From Prevotellaceae bacterium UBA4332 (GTDB taxonomy: Bacteria; Bacteroidota; Bacteroidia; Bacteroidales; Bacteroidaceae), in the NCBI GenBank assembly GCA_002394365.1, contig DGTQ01000024.1, positions 1 to 32,277 on the forward strand: 32,277 nt of DNA. The letters are read 5' to 3'. The position numbers and the translations under genes are program-made. The notes beneath the pieces were generated by a model, which saw only the letters and a program-made list of their open reading frames with translations, was not told where the DNA came from and searched no databases. Positions 24,296-31,569 of this stretch are shown here, piece after piece. Numbering within the stretch: position 1 is the first letter of the stretch; every line of letters begins with the position of its first letter.

Positions 24296-24841
24296 TTAAG
24301 CGTTTTTGAATGGAAGACCAAATGCCTTGAGGAGTGCGAAACCCTCTTCATCGGTCTTTGCTGATGTTACGAAGGTGATATTCATACCCTGGATACGATC
24401 GATAGCGTCGATGTTGATTTCAGGGAAGATAATCTGCTCCTGAATACCAAGGTTGTAGTTACCACGACCATCAAGCTTTGTCTGGATACCTTTGAAGTCA
24501 CGAATACGTGGCAGAGCTACACGTACGAGCTTCTCAAGGAACTCATACATACGCTCGCGACGCAGTGTTACCATAACTCCGATAGGCATCTTCTTACGCA
24601 ACTTGAAGTTTGCGATATCCTTCTTTGAATATGTAGCAACGGCCTTCTGACCTGTTATTGCAGTAATTTCGTTGATAGCTACTTCGATAATCTTCTTGTC
24701 CTGGGTAGCGTCACCGAGACCCATGTTGACAACGATCTTCTTCAGCTCTGGAATCTGCATTGCAGAAGTGTAGTTGAACTGCTTCTTCAACTCAGGAGCG
24801 ATAGTCTCCTTATATACTTTCTTTAACTGTGCTGTATCCAT
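24296..24841 (-). CDS. rplE: 50S ribosomal protein L5
   Basis: 181 residues: NYTSAMQIPELKKIVVNMGL, GQKAVATYSKKDIANFKLR, and TLRRERMYEFLEKLV. Binds 5S rRNA and touches the P-site tRNA. The ATG overlaps the rplX stop by one base (TAATG), and GGGGAGG (complement of 24852-24858) within the end of rplX stands 10 nt upstream, so initiation may be coupled. Confidence 0.98.
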   Translation of the reverse strand: MDTAQLKKVYKETIAPELKKQFNYTSAMQIPELKKIVVNMGLGDATQDKKIIEVAINEITAITGQKAVATYSKKDIANFKLRKKMPIGVMVTLRRERMYEFLEKLVRVALPRIRDFKGIQTKLDGRGNYNLGIQEQIIFPEINIDAIDRIQGMNITFVTSAKTDEEGFALLKAFGLPFKNA

Positions 24842-25158
24842 TACTTGATTTCCTCCCCTGACTTTTTAGCAATACGGATAACGTTCTTACCCTCGTGCTT
24901 GATAGACACGCGAGTAGGCTTTCCGCTCTTAGGATCAACGAGGCTCAGGTTTGAAATATGGATAGGAGCCTCCTGCTTTACAATACCACCCTGAGGGTTC
25001 TGTGCTGAGGGCTTCTGGCTCTTTGAAACCATGTTAAGTCCCTCTACGATAGCGCGGTTCTCCTTCACAAGAACCTTCTGCACCTTACCGGTCTTGGTTT
25101 TGTCACGACCAGCCAGCACAACTACGGTATCGCCTTTTCTGATATGTAACTTACTCAT
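24841..25158 (-). CDS. rplX: 50S ribosomal protein L24
   Basis: 105 residues with the KOW motif GDTVVVLAGRDKTKTGKVQK near the N-terminus. An assembly initiator of the large subunit. 30 bp after rplN; its last codon overlaps the rplE start. Confidence 0.98.
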   Translation of the reverse strand: MSKLHIRKGDTVVVLAGRDKTKTGKVQKVLVKENRAIVEGLNMVSKSQKPSAQNPQGGIVKQEAPIHISNLSLVDPKSGKPTRVSIKHEGKNVIRIAKKSGEEIK

Positions 25159-25188
25159 TTTTTCTAAATACTTTTAAGGTGTGACTGA

Positions 25189-25554
25189 CTAAAGTACCTC
25201 AGGTGCGAGAGAAACGACCTTCATGTTAACGGCGCGGAGCTCACGTGCTACAGGGCCGAAGATACGGCTGCCACGGAGTTCACCAGCGTTGTTAAGGAGG
25301 ACACAAGCATTGTCATCGAAACGAATATAAGAACCGTCAGCACGACGTATCTCCTTCTTAGTACGTACGATGAGAGCCTTAGATACTGCACCTTTCTTCA
25401 GGTCACTAGATGGGATAACGTTCTTGACAGCTACGACAATGACGTCACCCACGCTAGCGTAACGGCGCTTGGTACCACCAAGAACACGGATGCAGAGAGC
25501 CTCGCGTGCGCCGCTGTTATCACATACTGTAAGTCTTGATTCTGCCTGTATCAT
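25189..25554 (-). CDS. rplN: 50S ribosomal protein L14
   Basis: 121 residues beginning MIQAESRLTVCDNSGAREAL, with VKNVIPSSDLKKGAV and IFGPVARELR. Forms the L14-L19 intersubunit bridge and is the docking site of ribosome-silencing factors. Two bp after rpsQ. Confidence 0.98.
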   Translation of the reverse strand: MIQAESRLTVCDNSGAREALCIRVLGGTKRRYASVGDVIVVAVKNVIPSSDLKKGAVSKALIVRTKKEIRRADGSYIRFDDNACVLLNNAGELRGSRIFGPVARELRAVNMKVVSLAPEVL

Positions 25555-25556
25555 TT

Positions 25557-25814
25557 TTACTTAGCTTTTTCAATTATTGAAACTAATCTCCATCTCTTTG
25601 TCTTAGAGAGTGGACGGGTCTCCATGATGAGGACTGTATCACCTACGTTAGCCTCATTCTTCTCGTCATGTGCGTGATACTTCTTAGTCTTCTGCACAAA
25701 CTTTCCATAGATTGGGTGCTTCTCCTTGAACTTTGACGCAATAACAATGGTCTTATCCATCTTGTTACTGGTAACGACACCCTGTCTGGTTTTTCTTAAA
25801 TTACGCTGTTCCAT
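25557..25814 (-). CDS. rpsQ: 30S ribosomal protein S17
   Basis: 85 residues, OB fold: NLRKTRQGVVTSNKMDKTIV, KYHAHDEKNEANVGDTVLIM, ETRPLSKTKRWRLV. Primary binder of the 16S 5' domain. 11 bp after rpmC. Confidence 0.98.
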   Translation of the reverse strand: MEQRNLRKTRQGVVTSNKMDKTIVIASKFKEKHPIYGKFVQKTKKYHAHDEKNEANVGDTVLIMETRPLSKTKRWRLVSIIEKAK

Positions 25815-25825
25815 ATATGGACCAT

Positions 25826-26014
25826 TTATTTATTACGTGAATTGAGTTCTGTCATCATACGTGCGATATCACGACGAGCAGCCTTAATCTGTGATGGATT
25901 CTCAAGTGGAGATACCTGATGGTTCAGCTTCAGTGTCTCGAGAGCTGTCTTAGCGTTCTCCAGCTTCTCTACCAAGTCATTGGTTTCGAGTTCTCTTACT
26001 TCTTTAATCTTCAT
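25826..26014 (-). CDS. rpmC: 50S ribosomal protein L29
   Basis: 62 residues, all helical: MKIKEVRELETNDLVEKLEN and ending DIARMMTELNSRNK. Sits at the tunnel exit beside L23. Three bp after rplP. Confidence 0.97.
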   Translation of the reverse strand: MKIKEVRELETNDLVEKLENAKTALETLKLNHQVSPLENPSQIKAARRDIARMMTELNSRNK

Positions 26015-26017
26015 AGT

Positions 26018-26446
26018 TTAAGCGTTTTTATCGTAATCACGACGTACAACAAACTTTGTTTTAACTGGCAACTTCTGTGCACCGAGACGGAGAGCCTCCT
26101 TAGCGGTGTCAAAAGGTACGCCTTCTACCTCGAACAGGATGCGACCAGGAGTAACTGGTGCTACCCATCCTGCTGGATCACCCTTACCTTTACCCATGCG
26201 GACATCGGCAGGCTTACGAGTGATTGGTTTATCAGGGAAGATACGTATCCATACCTGTCCCTCACGATTCATGTAACGGTTGATAGCTACACGGGCAGCC
26301 TCTATCTGGCGGCTGTCAATCCACTTTGGCTCAAGAGTCTTGATGCCAAAAGAACCGAAAGCAAGCTGTGTACCACGATGTGCGTTACCCTTGTTGCCAC
26401 GACCGTCCTGCGGTCTTCTATATTTTACTCTTTTTGGCTGTAACAT
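26018..26446 (-). CDS. rplP: 50S ribosomal protein L16
   Basis: 142 residues: MLQPKRVKYRRPQDGRGNKG, GIKTLEPKWIDSRQIEAAR, VRMGKGKGDPAGWVAPV. The Arg in DVRMGKGKG corresponds to the arginine hydroxylated in E. coli L16. Helps place A-site tRNA. 17 bp after rpsC. Confidence 0.98.
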   Translation of the reverse strand: MLQPKRVKYRRPQDGRGNKGNAHRGTQLAFGSFGIKTLEPKWIDSRQIEAARVAINRYMNREGQVWIRIFPDKPITRKPADVRMGKGKGDPAGWVAPVTPGRILFEVEGVPFDTAKEALRLGAQKLPVKTKFVVRRDYDKNA

Positions 26447-26463
26447 AGTAGATTCTTACTTTT

Positions 26464-27198
26464 TTAACGGTTATTGTTTCTCTTACGGTTACCGCCACGA
26501 CCGCCTTGACGACCGCCCATAGAGCGATTTCCGCCCTTGTTCTCCTGAGAGAAGTTTGGTGCCAGGTCACGCTTGCCATAAACCTCACCGCGGCAGATCC
26601 ATACTTTGATGCCGAGGATACCTACCTTTGTGAGTGCTTCTGTCTTGCAGTAATCGATGTCTGCACGGAAAGTGTGAAGAGGTGTACGACCTTCCTTCAG
26701 CATTTCTGCGCGAGCAATCTCGGCGCCGTTAAGACGACCAGAGATCTGAACCTTGATGCCCTCGGCGCCAGCACGCATGGTGTTCTGGATAGCCATCTTG
26801 ATGGCACGACGATAGGCAATCTTGCCCTCTACCTGGCGAGCGATAGAGTTTGCAACGATGTTTGCGTCAAGGTCTGGTTTCTTTATTTCGAAGATGTTGA
26901 TTTGAATCTCCTTCTTGTAGAGCTTCTTCAACTCTTCCTTGAGCTTATCAACTTCCTCACCACCTTTACCAATGACAATACCCGGACGGGCTGTGCAGAT
27001 AGTGATGGTGACACGCTTCAAAGTGCGCTCGATGACGATACGAGAGACGCTGGCCTTAGCGAGACGCTCGTTAAGATACTTACGGATTTTCTGGTCCTCT
27101 ACGAGGTTATCTCCGAAGCTCTTTCCACCGAACCAGTTTGAATCCCAACCGCGGACAATGCCGAGGCGGTTTGCTATTGGATTAACTTTCTGTCCCAT
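26464..27198 (-). CDS. rpsC: 30S ribosomal protein S3
   Basis: 244 residues. A KH domain with IVIGKGGEEVDKLKEELKK, then the C-terminal domain (GRLNGAEIARAEMLKEGRTP, DIDYCKTEALTKVGILGIKV). The end is a Gly/Arg/Asn-rich basic tail (GGRQGGRGGNRKRNNNR), longer than in E. coli. Part of the mRNA entry site and its helicase activity. 8 bp after rplV. Confidence 0.98.
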   Translation of the reverse strand: MGQKVNPIANRLGIVRGWDSNWFGGKSFGDNLVEDQKIRKYLNERLAKASVSRIVIERTLKRVTITICTARPGIVIGKGGEEVDKLKEELKKLYKKEIQINIFEIKKPDLDANIVANSIARQVEGKIAYRRAIKMAIQNTMRAGAEGIKVQISGRLNGAEIARAEMLKEGRTPLHTFRADIDYCKTEALTKVGILGIKVWICRGEVYGKRDLAPNFSQENKGGNRSMGGRQGGRGGNRKRNNNR

Positions 27199-27206
27199 TC
27201 TATTCC

Positions 27207-27608
27207 TTATTTATCATTAGTTTTGGTGTCAACAAACAGTGTAACGTGGTTAGAACGCTTACGTATGCGATAGCCACGACCCTGTGGTGCAGGGCGCATG
27301 CGCTTCATTGTCACGCCTTCGTCCACGAATACCTTTGAGATATACAGCTCTCCATCCTCAGCCTTACGGTCATTCTTGACCTCCCAGTTAGCGATGGCAG
27401 AGCGGAGCAGCTTCTCTACGTCAGCAGATGCCTGCTTCTTGGAGAATCTGAGCACGCCAAGTGCGCGGTTAACTTCCATGCCACGAATCATATCAACGAC
27501 ATAGCGCATCTTACGTGGTGAAGAAGGCACACCTACGAGCTTGGCAAAATATTGGTTCTTGCGGGCTTCCTTTATCTTTTTAGCCGCATTATGTTTTCTA
27601 GCTCCCAT
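27207..27608 (-). CDS. rplV: 50S ribosomal protein L22
   Basis: 133 residues: VGVPSSPRKMRYVVDMIRGM, NRALGVLRFSKKQA, and the long tunnel-lining beta hairpin ending MKRMRPAPQGRGYRIRKRSN. Changes in this loop are known to give macrolide resistance elsewhere; nothing abnormal is seen here. 39 bp after rpsS. Confidence 0.98.
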   Translation of the reverse strand: MGARKHNAAKKIKEARKNQYFAKLVGVPSSPRKMRYVVDMIRGMEVNRALGVLRFSKKQASADVEKLLRSAIANWEVKNDRKAEDGELYISKVFVDEGVTMKRMRPAPQGRGYRIRKRSNHVTLFVDTKTNDK

Positions 27609-27647
27609 TTCTTGGATTTACTTTTTAAATGGTTAGGTTGCCTGTCA

Positions 27648-27914
27648 TTATTTCTTGTTACCGGCATGACCACCGAAGCGGCGTGTAGGAGCAAACTCTC
27701 CGAGCTTGTGACCTACCATGTTCTCCGTTACATAGACAGGAATAAATTTGTTACCGTTATGAACAGCTACTGTATGACCCACGAAATCTGGTGAAATTAC
27801 AGAAGCTCTAGCCCATGTCTTTACGACAGTCTTCTTACCGCTCTCATTCATAGCGAGAATTTTCTTCTCGAGAGAAACGTTGATGTATGGACCTTTTTTT
27901 AATGAACGACTCAT
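27648..27914 (-). CDS. rpsS: 30S ribosomal protein S19
   Basis: 88 residues: MSRSLKKGPYINVSLEKKIL, ARASVISPDFVGHTVAVHNG, and GEFAPTRRFGGHAG. Forms a complex with S13 in the 30S head. 23 bp after rplB. Confidence 0.98.
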   Translation of the reverse strand: MSRSLKKGPYINVSLEKKILAMNESGKKTVVKTWARASVISPDFVGHTVAVHNGNKFIPVYVTENMVGHKLGEFAPTRRFGGHAGNKK

Positions 27915-27937
27915 AATTTACTTAGTTTTTTGTGGAT

Positions 27938-28765
27938 TTACTTCTTGTTAGCTCTTTCAATGATGTATTTGTTAGACTGCTTCTTTGGAGCGCGAGTCTT
28001 GAGACCCTTAGCGTAGAGGCCCTTACGTGAACGTGGGTGACCACCAGACTGACGGCCTTCACCACCACCCATTGGGTGATCTACTGGGTTCATAACAACA
28101 CCACGGTTGTGTGGGCGACGTCCCAACCAGCGAGAGCGACCAGCCTTACCAGACTGCTCGAGTGCGTGGTCTGAGTTGCCTACAGCACCTACGGTAGCCT
28201 TGCAGGCAGAAAGCACCTTACGTGTCTCTCCTGAAGGGAGCTTTATGATACAATAACTGCCTTCGCGAGAAGTCAACTGAGCGAAATTACCAGCCGAACG
28301 AACAAGGAGAGCACCCTGACCTGGGCGGAGCTCGATGTTGTGGATTACGGTACCTACAGGAATGTTAGCAAGTGGAAGAGCATTACCTACCTCAGGAACA
28401 GCATCTGCGCCTGACATGAGAGTAGCACCTACCTGAAGTCCGTTAGGAGCCACGATGTAACGCTTTTCACCATCAGCATAGTAGAGGAGTGCGATGCGCG
28501 CAGAGCGGTTTGGATCGTACTCTATTGACTTTACTATAGCTGGAACACCATCCTTCTCTCGCTTGAAGTCGATGAGACGATACTTCCTCTTGTGACCGCC
28601 ACCGATGTAGCGAACGGTCATCTTACCGGTGTTGTTTCGACCGCCGGTAGAGCGCTTACCGTAAACGAGAGACTTCTCTGGCACGGATGCAGTAATATCC
28701 TCGAACGTGCCAATAACTTTGTGTCTTTGACCAGGTGTAACTGGTTTTAATTTACGTACTGCCAT
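27938..28765 (-). CDS. rplB: 50S ribosomal protein L2
   Basis: 275 residues: MAVRKLKPVTPGQRHKVIGT, GRNNTGKMTVRYIGGGHKRK, and the peptidyl-transferase-near motif VVMNPVDHPMGGGEGR. The His equivalent to E. coli His229 is kept, the second His of DHPH is Met. Essential for subunit joining. 8 bp after rplW. Confidence 0.98.
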   Translation of the reverse strand: MAVRKLKPVTPGQRHKVIGTFEDITASVPEKSLVYGKRSTGGRNNTGKMTVRYIGGGHKRKYRLIDFKREKDGVPAIVKSIEYDPNRSARIALLYYADGEKRYIVAPNGLQVGATLMSGADAVPEVGNALPLANIPVGTVIHNIELRPGQGALLVRSAGNFAQLTSREGSYCIIKLPSGETRKVLSACKATVGAVGNSDHALEQSGKAGRSRWLGRRPHNRGVVMNPVDHPMGGGEGRQSGGHPRSRKGLYAKGLKTRAPKKQSNKYIIERANKK

Positions 28766-28773
28766 TTCTTATA

Positions 28774-29067
28774 TTAAATATTGCTATAAAAATCTATTTC
28801 ATCGCCACTCTTGAGAGTAACGATAGCCTTCTTGAAGGCGTTACGCTGACCCTTGATGAGACCTGCCTTGGTGTAGCGTGCAGAACGCTTTCCGGCATAG
28901 TTCATGGTGTTAACGTCTTCTACTGTAACATTGTAGCGTGCCTCAACCTCCTGCTTAATCTGGAGCTTGTTAGCCTCTGGCTTAACGATGAAGCCGTAGC
29001 GATTAGGCTGCTTCTCAGTAATCTTAGTCATCTTCTCAGTGACTACGGGCTTAATGATAAATGCCAT
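28774..29067 (-). CDS. rplW: 50S ribosomal protein L23
   Basis: 97 residues: MAFIIKPVVTEKMTKITEKQ, YGFIVKPEANKLQIKQEVEA, VEDVNTMNYAGK. Docking site for trigger factor and SRP at the tunnel exit. A Shine-Dalgarno-like GAGGAG (complement of 29076-29081) lies 8 nt before the ATG, one of few in this window. 24 bp after rplD. Confidence 0.98.
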   Translation of the reverse strand: MAFIIKPVVTEKMTKITEKQPNRYGFIVKPEANKLQIKQEVEARYNVTVEDVNTMNYAGKRSARYTKAGLIKGQRNAFKKAIVTLKSGDEIDFYSNI

Positions 29068-29091
29068 AATTCTGTCTCCTCTGGATTAAGT

Positions 29092-29721
29092 TTACTTGGT
29101 TAAAATTGCATCTATCTTCTCTATGGCGTTCTCAGCCATAACGAGCACGTCAGCATTCATCACCTTGTATGCGTTGATGTTTGCAGCACCCATTACTTCA
29201 ACCCCCTTGAGGTTGCGTGCAGAAAGATAAACATTCTTATTCTCTTCAGGCATAACGAAAAGCAGCTTCTTGCCTTCTACGTTCAGAGCCTTTGCAATTG
29301 CAAGAATCTCCTTAGTCTTTGGTGTCTCGATGTTGAAATCCTCAACCACGATGATACCATTCTCCTGCACCTTGTAAGAGAGAGCACTCTTACGTGCCAG
29401 CTGCTTTGTCTTGAGGTTAAGCTTTGTACGATAGTCGCGTGGCTTAGGGCCGAATACGCGTGCGCCGCCTACCAATACTGGTGAGTTGATATCACCGCGA
29501 CGAGCGCCGCCGCCACCCTTCTGGCGACCCAGCTTTCTTGTAGAGCCAGACATCTCGCTGCGCTCCTTTGCCTTTGCTGTACCCTGACGCTGATTAGCGA
29601 GGTACTGCTTCACATCGAGGTAGAGAACATGGTCGTTTGGCTCGATAGCGTAGATAGCGTCATTCAGAACAGCCTTACGTCCTGTCTCCTTGCCCTGTAT
29701 ATTCAATACATTTACTTCCAT
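29092..29721 (-). CDS. rplD: 50S ribosomal protein L4
   Basis: 209 residues. The tunnel-reaching loop is clear (SGSTRKLGRQKGGGGARRGD, VFGPKPRDYRTKLN). L4 is the autogenous regulator of the S10 operon in E. coli, which is of interest given the structured leader ahead of rplC here. 5 bp after rplC. Confidence 0.98.
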   Translation of the reverse strand: MEVNVLNIQGKETGRKAVLNDAIYAIEPNDHVLYLDVKQYLANQRQGTAKAKERSEMSGSTRKLGRQKGGGGARRGDINSPVLVGGARVFGPKPRDYRTKLNLKTKQLARKSALSYKVQENGIIVVEDFNIETPKTKEILAIAKALNVEGKKLLFVMPEENKNVYLSARNLKGVEVMGAANINAYKVMNADVLVMAENAIEKIDAILTK

Positions 29722-29726
29722 GTCGC

Positions 29727-30341
29727 TTACTTCTTAATTAATACGGTTGAACCATTGTATCCTGGCACTGAACCCTTCACGATGATGAGGTTCTGCTCTG
29801 GGATAACTTTTAACACTCTCAGATTCTGTGTGGTAACACGCTCGTTACCCATGTGTCCACCCATGCGCATGCCCTTGAACACCTTCGCAGGGTATGAACA
29901 AGCGCCGATAGAACCTGGCTTACGAAGACGGTCATCCTGACCATGAGTAGCCTGACCTACACCACCGAAACCATGACGCTTTACTACGCCCTGGAAACCC
30001 TTACCCTTTGATGTTCCGACTACGTCAACGAAGTCGCCGTCAGCAAAGAGCTCGGCAGAGATAGTGTCGCCGAGGTTGTGCTCCTCGTCAAACTTGAACT
30101 CGGCCAAGTGCTGCTTTGGTGTTGTGCCTGCCTTCTTGAAATTACCCATCATAGGCTTTGAAGTGCGGCTCTCCTTAGCCTCGCCGAAGCCAAGCTGCAG
30201 AGCGGCGTAACCGTCCTTCTCGACGGTCTTCACCTGAGTTACGACACAAGGACCAGCTTCGATAACAGTGCACGGTGTATTCTTACCGTCGGCACTGAAA
30301 ACGGATGTCATTCCGATTTTTCTTCCAATTAATCCTGGCAT
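29727..30341 (-). CDS. rplC: 50S ribosomal protein L3
   Basis: 204 residues: MPGLIGRKIGMTSVFSADGK, SKGKGFQGVVKRHGFGG, GHMGNERVTTQNLRVL; the Gln in TTQNL matches the methylated Gln of E. coli L3. First gene of the long ribosomal unit here, because rpsJ, its usual upstream partner, is 740 bp away behind a terminator. Its leader carries a 16-bp hairpin. Confidence 0.98.
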   Translation of the reverse strand: MPGLIGRKIGMTSVFSADGKNTPCTVIEAGPCVVTQVKTVEKDGYAALQLGFGEAKESRTSKPMMGNFKKAGTTPKQHLAEFKFDEEHNLGDTISAELFADGDFVDVVGTSKGKGFQGVVKRHGFGGVGQATHGQDDRLRKPGSIGACSYPAKVFKGMRMGGHMGNERVTTQNLRVLKVIPEQNLIIVKGSVPGYNGSTVLIKK

Positions 30342-30374
30342 TTCTGTTTAAACTATTAATAATGTATATAAAAA

Positions 30375-30433
30375 ATTTTCTTTCTGTGTGAGCTTTTGCT
30401 ATTGGCGCGCAGTCCTACACACAGAAAGAAAAT
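30375..30433 (-). promoter_or_regulatory. Leader hairpin with U-run before rplC (candidate attenuator)
   Basis: ATTTTCTTTCTGTGTG (30375-30390) and CACACAGAAAGAAAAT (30418-30433) are perfect 16-bp reverse complements around a 27-nt loop. On the transcribed - strand the second arm runs into six T in total (complement of 30370-30375), then TATATA, 33 nt before the rplC ATG. Shape is that of an intrinsic terminator in a leader. Confidence 0.7.
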
Positions 30434-30501
30434 ACACTCAAGTTCTTCTTTTTCAGCGTGTTGATAGCCTACTGCCAGCGCAACATTCACATTCCGAGGT
30501 G

Positions 30502-30509
30502 CAAAGGTA
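30502..30509 (-). promoter_or_regulatory. Candidate promoter -7 element for the rplC operon
   Basis: TACCTTTG on the - strand inside GAGGTGCAAAGGTAC (30496-30510, + strand), identical over 15 bp to the rpsM promoter core. No clear TTTG at the -33 distance; the upstream is TAATTAATTAAT. The leader would be about 155 nt. Confidence 0.65.
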
Positions 30510-30580
30510 CTAATAATTAATTAATTAGAGGTGCTCACACCACGCAGATTTTCACAGTTTGCGCAATTTCTTATCTTAAA

Positions 30581-30950
30581 TCAAGAATAAGACTTACTCT
30601 TTTTTCTAGAATATCTTGCTTCCGCTATGTTTACCACAGAGTCGCAGAGTCTTTCTATCTCGCATATTATGTCCATAAACAGCTCTTTCTTCACGCGGTA
30701 GAACATCAGCTGGTTCTGCAACCTTACGGCAGCAGTACGCGGAATGCGGAATGCTTTCTTTATCTTTGTAGGGAATACCAGCGTGGCAGACAGACCTGAG
30801 CGCAGTTCGTCATCTGGATTGGGGAAAGTAGCCCTGCATCTTTGTCTCATACTTCACCTGCGAAGCCTTATCGTTCTTTGAACCGCAAGACGCCAGCAAC
30901 AAGCCTGCTGCCAATGTGAAGGCGAGAAATACTGTGTTTCGGATATTCAT
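30581..30950 (-). pseudogene. Decayed RND-type membrane-fusion lipoprotein gene joined to a PhoU-like fragment
   Basis: An ATG at 30950 starts a lipoprotein signal (MNIRNTVFLAFTLAAGLLLA, then SCGSKND) that stops at 30810 after 46 residues. Another frame overlapping it carries, at about 30689-30838, ATFPNPDDELRSGLSATL and IPRTAAVRLQNQLMFYRVK, typical of the end of AcrA/MexA-like periplasmic adaptor proteins. So start and end of one adaptor gene remain, out of frame, with the middle (some hundreds of codons) deleted. The same frame continues at 30581-30688 with DIICEIERLCDSVVNIAEAR, which resembles the end of a PhoU domain, as in Na/Pi cotransporter-like proteins. Not expected to make a working product. 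PhoU assignment is tentative. Confidence 0.7.
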
Positions 30951-31017
30951 CTTTCGTTTGTTATAAATTTCCCTACAGAATTACTTATTTTTTTTAACAC
31001 ATAAAAGAAAACTAATA

Positions 31018-31053
31018 AAAAGCCTCGCAACTTACGTTGGTTACGAGGCTTTT
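31018..31053 (-). terminator. Strong terminator after rpsJ
   Basis: Arms at 31018-31031 and 31040-31053 form a 14-bp stem (one G-T pair) with an 8-nt loop; on the - strand it ends GAGGCTTTTT. It lies 31 bp past the rpsJ stop and ends the fusA-rpsJ transcript. Confidence 0.85.
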
Positions 31054-31084
31054 ATTGTAAATCACATTAGAGGTATTTTTCAAA

Positions 31085-31390
31085 CTACACCTTGATTTCT
31101 ACTTCTACACCAGAAGGAAGATCGAGCTTCATGAGAGCGTCGATAGTCTTTGTTGTTGAGCTGTAGATGTCAATCAGACGCTTATAGTCTGAAAGTTGGA
31201 ACTGCTCACGGCTCTTCTTGTTAACGAAGGTAGAACGGTTTACGGTGAAGATACGCTTGTGAGTTGGAAGTGGAATTGGACCACTAACGATAGCGCCTGT
31301 TGCCTTCACTGCCTTAACAATCTTCTCTGCTGACTTGTCAACGAGAGTGTGGTCGTAAGACTTCAGTTTGATACGAATTTTCTGACTCAT
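31085..31390 (-). CDS. rpsJ: 30S ribosomal protein S10
   Basis: 101 residues: MSQKIRIKLKSYDHTLVDKS, GPIPLPTHKRIFTVNRSTFV, KKSREQFQ. Part of the 30S head and a NusB partner in antitermination. It follows fusA by 179 bp and is cut off from the rest of the S10 genes by a terminator and gene remnants. A heptamer array ends 10 nt before the ATG. Confidence 0.98.
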   Translation of the reverse strand: MSQKIRIKLKSYDHTLVDKSAEKIVKAVKATGAIVSGPIPLPTHKRIFTVNRSTFVNKKSREQFQLSDYKRLIDIYSSTTKTIDALMKLDLPSGVEVEIKV

Positions 31391-31400
31391 GTTGTTTTAA

Positions 31401-31428
31401 TTGATAATTGAAAATTGATAATTGAAAG
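31401..31428. repeat. Four heptamer repeats upstream of rpsJ
   Basis: TTGATAA, TTGAAAA, TTGATAA, TTGAAAG in tandem (+ strand). Sense strand reads CTTTCAA, TTATCAA, TTTTCAA, TTATCAA and ends 10 nt before the rpsJ start. Confidence 0.85.
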
Positions 31429-31439
31429 TTTATATACCA

Positions 31440-31569
31440 TCGCTAAAGAGTCATTTGCTCAGCGACGGTAATCCGCCCCACGGCTCCCTCCCTTTTGGGT
31501 TTCTGTCCCCCGATAACGGGGGAACCGAAGGGGGTGTAAAGACCATTGAGGGGATGGGGAGGGGTTGTT
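31440..31569. other. GC-rich structured spacer between fusA and rpsJ
   Basis: Contains the perfect hairpin TCCCCCG-ATAA-CGGGGGA (31506-31523) flanked by CCCTCCC and GGGGAGGGG tracts and a CGCT...AGCG stem near 31440-31465. Base composition is far from its A/T-rich surroundings. No coding signal and no T-run; it may be a dispersed intergenic repeat. Confidence 0.5.

Noticed and set aside
30356..30490. A 44-codon GTG frame across the rplC leader as a leader peptide
   Set aside because: Composition is unremarkable, it overlaps the hairpin fully, and its start lies almost at the predicted transcription start; no support beyond being open.
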